This document shows, in pieces, positions 39,596-48,200 of a stretch of 64,000 nt of DNA; the first letter of the stretch is position 1, and each line of letters starts with the position of its first letter. The stretch is from the NCBI GenBank assembly GCA_016490735.1, contig JAEMWC010001449.1, forward strand, positions 1-64,000, in the 5' to 3' direction. The notes below the pieces were generated by a model that was given only the letters and a program-made list of their open reading frames with translations, was not told where the DNA came from and did not search any database. The position numbers and the translations under genes are program-made. The DNA comes from Pachyseris speciosa. Its lineage: Eukaryota > Cnidaria > Anthozoa > Scleractinia > Pachyseridae.

Positions 39596-39613
39596 CTTTT
39601 ATCTAACCTATAT

Positions 39614-39706
39614 ATGACAGAGAGGTCAGTATTTTTGAATAATACTGTATTTTGCTATTTTGGTAGCCAAGAATATTTTTATTCCTGGCTATTTATTTTG
39701 TGATGA
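39614..39706 (+). other. 30-codon ORF behind a promoter motif
   Basis: TCTAAC at 39602-39607 and then TATATATG give a perfect start context. The ORF is only 30 codons and runs through the hairpin into the end of the polymerase gene. It is probably a relic: the parallel copy at 38621-38635 has ATG followed at once by TAG. Confidence 0.3.
39665..39690. terminator. Hairpin between the convergent BRO and polymerase genes
   Basis: AGCCAAGAATA (39665-39675) pairs with TATTCCTGGCT (39680-39690) with one mismatch and a four-T loop. The polymerase stop codon (39681-39679, minus) lies inside it. It is symmetrical, so it could end transcripts from both sides. Confidence 0.45.
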
Positions 39707-42612
39707 CCATAAGCATAACTGTTGATTCCGTCTTTTGATATATATCTTTTGTCATCGAAGCAACTGAGTGATACTTTGTTGATTTCATAGCTTCCTAATT
39801 GATGGTTTTCACTTCTGATTGTTTTCATTTTATGATACATTTGTTTATCATTGAATAGAGTGTCTTTATAATTTTCATGCTTGATTTCATTTTTGATTGT
39901 GTTCTTTTTGATTCCTTTTGCTGTTTTTCGTCCTTTCTGATCATCTTTCATATAGCTATACATCTTCGATCTCAGTCCTACGAATTCATATATTGGGACT
40001 CCAGCAGCCTCATCTTTCATCTTACCAATCACTTTCTTATTGGTCTTATCGGAGAATGGCGAGCTTTCAGGATAGTCACTGTTATCGAATTTATCATTCC
40101 AGAAATCCCTATAGACATCTTCTGCCTCAATTTCATATGTCAAACTGTCCGTGTCAGTGAAGAGCAGCTTGGCCTTCTTCCCATACTTTTGTTTGATGTA
40201 GTTGTAATGGAAATCATACATGAGCGTCTTACTAAGATCTAGAATACACATTCCTACGTAAGCCGGCCTGTTCAAAGTTAATGTTTCTTTGATCTTGTGC
40301 ACTGCAACCAGATTTTCATTGAATATCTTACTGCTAACATAAGTTGGTTTACTGGTTAATTTCAATAGCTTCTTCTCATCTGTCACCAATCTGACATCTA
40401 CTCTCTTTCTGAGATTCTCCATAGTTTTGCCAAATACTGAGTTGTTCATTAACTTGAAGAAATCCTTCTCGAAAGCATTCTTAGCATTGGTTCTTTTCCG
40501 TGTATTGAAATCAATGTACTGTCTCAGCCAAGGTGATTGTTTGAACTCTAGCACTCTGTGGATTTTTGTTACCTTTAAACCCAAGTCTGTGTATAATTGG
40601 AGGTTCCTGTAATGCAGAACATACTTCTCTTTGTTGCTTAATGTTGGTATCAGTTTATGTACCAAACCAGTCGATATATTGTATTTCTCTGCTATGTCTT
40701 TACAGTAATCTGACAGCATGTCTCCAGTTACTTTCACCTTCTCTGGTCCAAGCGGGTAATCATTGTGCAGATCATGCAACTCCTGGGGATATTCCAGATC
40801 AACTTCCAGAATCAAACCCTTATTGCTGTCTTCTCTATACTTTGCCAGGTTGAGATTATTCATTTTATTCTCAGTCATCCATTTGAATCCACCAGTTGGG
40901 AGGTATTGGCTCATTGCCCATCCGTATAGATTGTTTGCATCAAGATACATGATGTACTTTGAGGGCGCCTTCTCATCATACTTCTTCATGTATTTATTAT
41001 TAGCTTTACCGTAACGGTTAGCAATATAGCTGATACCACCTCTCATACCCTTTTCAATGAACTGGAACATATCAATGTCAGTCATTAATTCTAATTTGAT
41101 ATCAGTCATCTTCAGCATAGCATCCCATGACAAACCAGGAGATGTGAAGTAGTGACACGGATCCAGTTTGTAGTACTCGAGACATGTTCTTCTGAAGTTC
41201 TCAAATACATCAGCCAACAGGAGTACGTCTGTTTTGAGGTACAGATCATGATACTCACCCATGTTGTTTAAGGAGAATGTATTCCAAACAGTCTGAGCAT
41301 GTGCATAGTCTTCATCTGATAAATGCGTATCACTCAGTATGCTGTAGAATTCTTCTTTTGAGGGTAGCTTCTGATTGAATTTATCGAAACTATCCATATA
41401 GTCATAGGGATAAACACCTTTCTGTGCCATCAGATTAAGATCCTTTCCCTTGAACTCTTGTGAGGTGTATTTTAAGGCTTCTTTTGGTAGATTGCCTACA
41501 AGTTTTTCCAAACTAGAGCTCATGAACTGGAAACTATCAAGAAATGTTAGGTGATTGCCAAGCATGAAAGCCATATACTTCTCCATGTTATTTGGGATAG
41601 CATTGATCGTCATTTGACAGTCTTCACCTTTTTTATTTGTGAAGGTGTGTTTCTTGACAATGGCTCCAATCTCCTGCATAATAAAATGACTATCATAACC
41701 TCTTAGATTGTGAAATATAACAGGTATCTTTATTTCTTCTGGATTGACTCTAAGTTTCAGGTTACATTCTTGATGAGCTGATCCTCTATACTGACCAGTA
41801 ATATGGCAGTGATCTCGTACCCGGATATCTTTGTCAGCGTATTTTTTATCACAAATGTGACATTCTTTGGCTTTTTTAAATTCCTTCTTATCTTCTTTTG
41901 TCATTTTCAATGGTTTGTTGAATGCTTTTTTTACAATCTTCTTGCAATATACAACTTCCTCCAACATAGCTTCCATGAATTTGTACACAGCTTTTTCACC
42001 CCTAAATATTGCTGCAGGTTTGCTGTATTTATCGTCATAACAACAAACAACCTTGTAACCGTATCCACAATCAGTATGCTTCTGATAGGCTTCAGTATAT
42101 GATTTATCATTGTTGGGTTGGCAACTGTGTATTTTCTCAGTTATAGCCTCAAAATCAGCATAGATCACAAATGGTACCTGCTGTTGTTTATGGAAGTTGT
42201 TGAATTTCAGTATGTTGTTATCTTTGTTTGGCATCTTTATTGCTTGTGTGCCATTAACTTGCATGCAGTTGTCCTTATGATCATTCAAGACCCTTTCTGA
42301 GCTGAAACATTGTAGACAGTGCATGCAGAAGTGTTTTCTTTCATTATGCTTCGTTATGTTGCGCATGAATCTGTTCAAATCTTTGATTAAAACGTAGTGT
42401 TTGTTTTCATTTTCTGTAATCAATAGAAGATTCAAACGGTCTTCATACTTTTCTTTTGAAACATAAATTGGATATGGTTGTTTGTTTTCATAACTGAATA
42501 CATTAATGTTGATCTCATTTTGTTTTTCTATTTTGTTGTACTGTTTGGTTGTGACAGGGAATTCAACACCCGAATAATCTAACGTATTAATATATTTTCT
42601 ATCAGATTTTTT
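39679..42612 (-). CDS. polB: Protein-primed family B DNA polymerase, main part
   Basis: Open for about 975 codons after a TAA at 42615-42613; there is no in-frame ATG at its beginning, so it continues from the upstream ORF. Positions below are counted from a TTG at 42435. A C2H2-like finger (FCMHCLQCFSSERVLNDH) is at about 37-60 and Exo I YADFE at 92-96. An HNH/endonuclease-VII-like module (CHICDKK...DHCHITGQYRGSAH) is at about 190-220, Exo II YDSH near 247 and Exo III YLKTD further on. Then come Pol A DANNLYGWAM near 500, Pol B NNSVFGKT near 665 and Pol C FTDTDSL near 760. These are the Polinton PolB hallmarks. The enzyme replicates the element from its protein-capped ends. Transcribed inward from the right TIR. 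Confidence 0.92.
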   Translation of the reverse strand, partial: KKSDRKYINTLDYSGVEFPVTTKQYNKIEKQNEININVFSYENKQPYPIYVSKEKYEDRLNLLLITENENKHYVLIKDLNRFMRNITKHNERKHFCMHCLQCFSSERVLNDHKDNCMQVNGTQAIKMPNKDNNILKFNNFHKQQQVPFVIYADFEAITEKIHSCQPNNDKSYTEAYQKHTDCGYGYKVVCCYDDKYSKPAAIFRGEKAVYKFMEAMLEEVVYCKKIVKKAFNKPLKMTKEDKKEFKKAKECHICDKKYADKDIRVRDHCHITGQYRGSAHQECNLKLRVNPEEIKIPVIFHNLRGYDSHFIMQEIGAIVKKHTFTNKKGEDCQMTINAIPNNMEKYMAFMLGNHLTFLDSFQFMSSSLEKLVGNLPKEALKYTSQEFKGKDLNLMAQKGVYPYDYMDSFDKFNQKLPSKEEFYSILSDTHLSDEDYAHAQTVWNTFSLNNMGEYHDLYLKTDVLLLADVFENFRRTCLEYYKLDPCHYFTSPGLSWDAMLKMTDIKLELMTDIDMFQFIEKGMRGGISYIANRYGKANNKYMKKYDEKAPSKYIMYLDANNLYGWAMSQYLPTGGFKWMTENKMNNLNLAKYREDSNKGLILEVDLEYPQELHDLHNDYPLGPEKVKVTGDMLSDYCKDIAEKYNISTGLVHKLIPTLSNKEKYVLHYRNLQLYTDLGLKVTKIHRVLEFKQSPWLRQYIDFNTRKRTNAKNAFEKDFFKLMNNSVFGKTMENLRKRVDVRLVTDEKKLLKLTSKPTYVSSKIFNENLVAVHKIKETLTLNRPAYVGMCILDLSKTLMYDFHYNYIKQKYGKKAKLLFTDTDSLTYEIEAEDVYRDFWNDKFDNSDYPESSPFSDKTNKKVIGKMKDEAAGVPIYEFVGLRSKMYSYMKDDQKGRKTAKGIKKNTIKNEIKHENYKDTLFNDKQMYHKMKTIRSENHQLGSYEINKVSLSCFDDKRYISKDGINSYAYGHHKINSQE

Positions 42613-43522
42613 TTATTCTCTGAGGGTCTTTAGCTTGCGGATTCAAGTGCCTGATATGACACCATCTGAAGCATTCATTGTCATTATTCTTCATGTTAAT
42701 CAATCCCTTCATTCCGTTCATTAATTCTTGAGGTAGTTTAATATATGATGAGCCTTTCATTGGCTGATATATTACAGCATTGAGATAATGTCCATCAACT
42801 GATTTCACAACCCAACCAGATCCTTCTGAAATCCAAACTGCAATCCTATTTAATATATTTTGTTTTGACACTTGAAGTGATTCACTAATCTCCAGATTAT
42901 TTATGATTGTTTGAGGTGGGCTGTTGAAAAAGACTGTTTTCTGTATTATTTCCCCATCAGACATTTTTTTGAATGTTACCTTCAGTGTTTCAACAGATTT
43001 GAGTCCTTTCATTGAATTCAGTAAACTCATAAGACGGTACGCGACAGTCTTTCTTGTGTTTTGCAGTTGTAATAGCGGGTCTTTGTTATTCTTAATATCT
43101 ATTTGAAATGATTTAGTATATCCTTTGAGAGCTTTATCCGTTTGCTCTATCTTGGTCCTTGGTTCTGGTATTGGTGCTGGTTTTTTAGTTCTTGGTGCTG
43201 GTACTGGTCTATCTCTAAATTCTGATGGTGGAAGAATCACATTGTCTTCATGATCTTGAACCATCTGCTTCACACCCTTGCGAGGTGTTGGAATTGGCTT
43301 CTGTTTTTTGATGTTATCAGCGAGACTAACTAATCGCCTCATCTCGCCAACATCCATTTGGCTTAATCTTTTCAATAATTCTTTGAAAATACTATTTTTA
43401 TTTTCCATGTCCATATTACTAGTATATATTATTTTTTCACTCAGATCATTTACCATCTGGCTACCTGATCTGATTCGATTGGGCTTTTCCGAGGCCCGGA
43501 GACTTCTTTCTTTATTCTCCAT
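42602..43522 (-). CDS. polB: Polymerase B N-terminal region, separated by a one-base break
   Basis: 306 codons from ATG 43522 inside the right TIR; a later ATG is at 43456. It contains a Pro-rich linker (KPIPTPRKGVKQMV, RPVPAPRTKKPAPIPEPRTK). A conserved alpha/beta region follows (YTKSFQIDIKNNKDPLLQLQ) with a C-terminal ECFRWCHIRHLNPQ, all typical of the N-terminal region of Polinton PolB. It ends at an eight-A run on the coding strand (42614-42607) where the main polymerase frame takes over one base further on. Loss of one A, slippage or +1 shifting would join the two; as it stands the gene is interrupted. Confidence 0.8.
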   Translation of the reverse strand: MENKERSLRASEKPNRIRSGSQMVNDLSEKIIYTSNMDMENKNSIFKELLKRLSQMDVGEMRRLVSLADNIKKQKPIPTPRKGVKQMVQDHEDNVILPPSEFRDRPVPAPRTKKPAPIPEPRTKIEQTDKALKGYTKSFQIDIKNNKDPLLQLQNTRKTVAYRLMSLLNSMKGLKSVETLKVTFKKMSDGEIIQKTVFFNSPPQTIINNLEISESLQVSKQNILNRIAVWISEGSGWVVKSVDGHYLNAVIYQPMKGSSYIKLPQELMNGMKGLINMKNNDNECFRWCHIRHLNPQAKDPQRIKKI

Positions 43523-43718
43523 AACAACCTAAAGCGACATGTCTTTAAGTGTTTTTCACATTCCAGGGTACTTAAAGAGATGACCTTGACCTTGGCAACT
43601 ATCAATGGGGTCACGTGACCTTGACAATTCGATGATCTTGACCTTGACAATTCAATGACCTTGACCTTAGCAGCCATTATATGGAAAATGCGCTAGCTCA
43701 CCCAAACACTATACTACT
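43438..43718. repeat. Polinton right terminal inverted repeat
   Basis: 281 bp, complement of 22952-23232 with about four substitutions, ending CTATACTACT. Flanked by AAGTTT at 43719-43724. It supplies the start region of the polymerase gene, as the left copy does for the zinc-ribbon gene. Confidence 0.93.
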
Positions 43719-43724
43719 AAGTTT

Positions 43725-43865
43725 GTTAAGTTTATTTCCGCGTGTTTTGATTTACGAAACAATCTGTTGTCAAACTAGTGTAGTTTAATTCTTGTTGCCA
43801 GCTTTCGCAATACTGTAATGTTTTACGGTCATGCAAATAAAGCTTGTTGTTGAGTGTTGAGTTCG
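43725..43865 (+). mobile_element. 3' remainder of the LINE interrupted by the Polinton
   Basis: Directly after the right duplication the + strand encodes VKFISACFDLRNNLLS, matching the expected continuation of the LINE tail left of the Polinton. A 3' UTR follows, with AAATAAAGCTTGTTGTTG as the polyadenylation region and simple tail. Confidence 0.55.
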
Positions 43866-44076
43866 TTAATTTGCTGGTGACAGTTAGACATCCCCCAGGG
43901 CTGTCAATAAATATAAATTCGTGCGTTCGTGTGAGCGCAAGTGGTGCAACGGGCCCGGCCACACGGAAATGTTCCACGGTCATCGCTGGCAGCGTTCGTG
44001 TCATAGAGCTTTCTACTCACAAGGGAATCACGCAAGTTGATAATCAGTCCTGGTCCTGGTTAGACTGCGAGTAGCC

Positions 44077-44202
44077 TCTAATTTCGGCGATAGATTGTGG
44101 GGCGGGCGAAAGACACGCGTGCGCGCGAGGCTGCGACGTGTCTCCTCGCAGCGCGCGCGCGCGTGTCTTTCGCACGCTCCACAATCTATCGCCGAAATTA
44201 GA
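44077..44202. repeat. Long GC-rich palindrome
   Basis: TCTAATTTCGGCGATAGATT at the left is the complement of the right end. The inner arms carry GCGAAAGACACGCG and its complement around a short centre. Cruciform-capable foldback element. Confidence 0.75.
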
Positions 44203-44334
44203 GACCATTCGGAGTCTAGGTCCTTGTCATTTCTTAATAGCGAAACCAGAGGAATGGTGGGGGCTTCAAAGGTCTGGAATAATTGTTAATTTCAAGTTAA
44301 CAGTCGCGCAACCAAACTTTTAACGGTTTTCACG

Positions 44335-44357
44335 CTGAAGAAGGGCTATGGCCGAAA
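44335..44357 (+). ncRNA. Hammerhead-like motif, isolated
   Basis: CTGAAGA, an extra A, a GGGC/GGCC stem with a TAT loop, then GAAA and CG. It is probably the only trace of a Penelope 3' end here. A more degraded relative is at 60379-60399, where GAAA is replaced by AGTA. Confidence 0.35.
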
Positions 44358-44402
44358 CGCTTGTGATTTTTCACAAGTTACGTACCCTTTGACACATTCT
44401 TC

Positions 44403-45203
44403 TCAATTAATTTCAATTTTCTTTTGAAATTTTTAACTCAACTCTCTGTCGGCTGCTCAGAGCTACCTCAACGAAAGCCTGTTGAAACACAGGCCTCGTA
44501 CGCCGAATCACTATCCTATGATAGCGAGGAATAAAATGTCTAGATTTTGAGCAATACTAGCTAACCTGGCAGGGACAAAGGGAGTCGGGCGGCACGCGTG
44601 TCGTTGCGCGGAGAGCTTTGGTTTCCCTTCCGCGCGCGTTGACCTCGTTTCTTGCGCGTTCTTCTGAGCAGACGCTCTCATGGCGAAAAGAAAATACAAG
44701 GGTGCCACACGACTAGAGTAGAAGTCAGGTTATGTGTGCAAATGGGACCACTTCAGACCCACTCTCCATTTAGAAATTCTCGTCTGTGAGAAAGGCTTTT
44801 TATCTTTCACAGTTTTCCTTACGTTGTCTTTCTGAGACTGAATTGGGAACTGTAGCACTGTCATAATCGCGCCTGCGAAATTTTAAATACTTGAAAAAGT
44901 AATCACACCCTATTGCGTCGTGGTAGTCTTTAGCACAGAGCGACACGGCCCGGCGCTCCTATCACTTTTGCCCGCCGCTAATTGGTCAACCATTAATTAA
45001 AAACAAAAGCGTTTGCTCGTATCGTCTGAACAAATGTCTTGACGACCAAATTGCATACAAGCGACTGGTGCTGACATTACAGTATAACGTCAAGCCGTTC
45101 GTAAAACATTTCCCGCTGATGAACCAACACTATATTCGCTGCCTTATTTAAATCTAAAAAGGATAGAAGAGCGTTAATCTCGCTTGGCTGCTTGGCTGTA
45201 AAA
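44403..45203. other. Gene-free stretch upstream of the next host gene
   Basis: No coding sequence supported. The part just before 45204 is the presumed promoter and 5' UTR of the next gene. Confidence 0.4.
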
Positions 45204-48200
45204 ATGCCGGAACCATTTCGCAATAGGTGAGTAAATTCCTGTGCTGCGTTGAATCATTTCAGTCACTTTTGTCGGTTGTTCGCGGGTCGTCGGGTTTTAA
45301 TAAACGCAATTCACTTGCAATGGTTTTATAAGGTCACACATGAAAGAAAATGTTTGGTGTCTACACAAAATCAGAATAGAATCCAATTTGATTTCCCCTG
45401 TGAAGACAATTTGTAATGCAATCCAAAGTAGACTGTCTTCGAGATGCTCGATTACAATGTTCATTATTAATTCGAGTGAACAGCAAATAAATACAGCGAC
45501 TCGGCAATCGAAACGCTTGAATATCCTGTCCCAATTTTGTTCATTTTCACTTGCATTTATGTATTTATGAACCAATATCGGTCGAACGTGGTTTTGTAAG
45601 CCAGCGCATTAAGTTTGATTGCCGTAGCGAAGAAAAAAATTCATCAACTTTCGAATTAATAGCAGACAGCTACAATTTTGTTTACATAAAGGTATAAACA
45701 GGCTTTCTGTAGAATGTACGGGATAAGTGAAAGTCATGCTTGCTGTTTCTATTCTTTCTTCCTTTCGTTGTCGCGAATGTACTCAACAAATCGTTGACCC
45801 ACAAGTTGTATCCAAACAAATATATTTTCTTTCTTTTCAATATATTGCTTCTTTTTCGGTTGATGAAAGGTCAAATCCTGTTCGATGACCACACTTCGAA
45901 GCTATTTTTCGTTGCGGACACATACGTAAGTTTGCGATTTGTTGACATTCACACAGGGAATAAGCGCAAAAAGGGAGTGTGATATAAAATCTGTGAAAGA
46001 GAATCGATTGATGCTTCTAATGTGTTGAGAATGAGAATTGCGTGACTACAAAGATGTCACATGTCATTACGAAGAGTGCACAATCTCACGCCATAGGCAG
46101 AACTTGGGATGGAACCCCCTCAAAACACGCAAGGAAGCTCAAGGAAGCAGCTACCGCATGTCTACTCAACAAGGGGTTGAATTTACTCGCTAATCTTCCT
46201 CTCGAAGACCTTAGCAAACCTCGACGACGAACTCGACACATGGTTGAAAAACACTTTTCTGTTTGAAAGAACCATGAAGAACAAACATTTATAAGTTCAG
46301 TTTTCAGCCTAGGGCCATTTACCTTGCGAGCAGAGGCCCTTCGATCTTCTTAGATAATAGGAAGATCGAAGGGCCTCTGCTCGCAGGGTAAGGGCCATTA
46401 GACTGTGGTACAGTTTTCTAGGCAGTGTCATTGCTATAAGCAGCAATACAGAAGCCTTTGAAGCTGCAGTCAAGCAAATGTAATTCTTCTTTGTCAATGC
46501 GCCGAGCACATTATATATACTACATAGTGTGAATGATATATGAAATAAATTATAGGTAGCACATGTAAATTAAAGTGAAGTGTAGTAAAGACATGGAATA
46601 CATGATGCAACAAGCCATGGGTGGCTTTCATAAACCTGGATAATTTTGTAGATATGAAATTGAATTGTATTCCCCAGGGGCCGGTTCCTGCGGCGGATTA
46701 GTGTAATAACTCTATTCAAAGGGATAAATCTGCCTTATTCCAACAGGTATTCCTGGAATAAGGCATATTTATCCCTGGAATAGAGTTATAACACCTTTCA
46801 GGAACCGGCCCTAGGAAGCTAACAGAGAATTAATTTACATTGAGCTCCATTATGGCCACTTGGCTCCGCCAGTAACAACGCGCACGGTCTTTGGCGGCAA
46901 TTTCTACACCTAGCGTGGAAGGCTCACACGCCTCGCGTTTCCACGTGGTTTGCAGTGCGCATGTTGCTCCGTGAATTTTAAGAATTTTAGATTTTTAAAT
47001 TTCTACTGTTTTCATTTTTGCCCTCAATTTAGAATGAAGTAAGACAGGCTGCGACGAGAGATGCAGGAGAAATATGAACGATCCTCAGTTACTCCAGTTG
47101 GATTGAAGACGTTTAGGCTGCAGCCATCAATTGACAACACCTCAATTTTGAAGGTAATTTACCGCAACTTTTAGCTTGTGACCACTTCTGTGTTAGTCTC
47201 TCTTCTCGGCCCGTTTTGAAATGAACCAAGCAACTGTAAGAAGTCATAGACTGCTTCACTGATTTTGTTTAAAACGCCATAACTTTAGTCTAATCCCGGC
47301 CTAAGCTGATTGATCGATGGTGCCATTCATTTGACATATTTCAACAGTGAGGGAGTGGGGTGGGGTGGGGCGAGGAGATAGTGTACATGTGACGGAAAAG
47401 ATGGCAGCTACCAGAGAGGGTGGACTTAGATAAGAGAAACAGACGATGATGATGATGAGGATGATGATTTGAACGAGTAACCACAGTAACACAGTAACCA
47501 GCGATTAACTGAAATGGAATAAACCATGGGATTTTAAAAGTTCATTCTTTGTCTCCGAAACCCTTCGTCCGAGAACTGTGCCTGTTCTTGACCAACACAA
47601 AAAACTGGACAACCGATGTTATGCGATCTATAACCTGCGACTCATTAATAACTTTGCTTTGTCAGTAGTGTGAACTGCTGGTTGAAAGACCTTAAAACGA
47701 TGATAGTCAAGCGCTATAAAAGTGGACAGTCCATTTTTTAACGGTTTTCGGCCATTCACATGAAAACCAAACGAAAACTTTTGAAAACACATTAGTCACT
47801 TATTCAAATGCTATTGTGGCCCGTCTATTGTGTCATCGTCAGTCTTGAAAACAACTGAAAATCGTTAACATTTGCTGTGGGCGAAGAACCAAAAATTCGT
47901 GGGAAAAATGCCCATTTCGCCACAGAAAATAAGAGGTAGAGGTGTACATTTTTGGTTGTGGTCCTTGTTTTCCATTAGTTAAACTTTTGGGCCTGCGTCA
48001 GGCTTGTTCACTATCCAGATATTTTTTTTCCACTGCGGACGTTGTGCGTGCAAAGCGGAAAAACGTTTTCTCTCGAATAGGAAAGTACAAAGTGGCGTCT
48101 TAAAAATTTCATGTCGTAAAAAATTGTTATTCACACGTCATTCAAGATGCCTTTAACAGAACAGCCTATGGAAAGACGTGTAAAGCAATAGACCTTATTC

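Larger units (their letters stand above)
22952..43718. mobile_element. Polinton/Maverick (adintovirus-like) element, 20,767 bp, essentially complete
   Basis: The element is bounded by 281-bp TIRs beginning AGTAGTATAG and by a 6-bp target duplication. It encodes protein-primed PolB, chromodomain integrase, adenain-like protease, A32/FtsK-like packaging ATPase, double-jelly-roll major capsid protein, minor capsid protein, PLA2, two fibre proteins and accessory genes. Gene blocks are: + 23214-23801; - 24276 to 32094; + 32131 to 39595; - 43522 to 39679. About four mismatches between the TIRs and a perfect duplication suggest a fairly recent insertion. A Penelope insertion and several one-base breaks indicate it is no longer fully functional. 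Because Polintons integrate and also encode capsids, the copy can be regarded as an endogenised virus-like genome. Confidence 0.95.

Noticed and set aside
42600..42620. -1 programmed frameshift in the polymerase gene
   Set aside because: The A8 run contains A_AAA_AAA, but the frame that continues the polymerase is +1, the wrong direction for -1 slippage.
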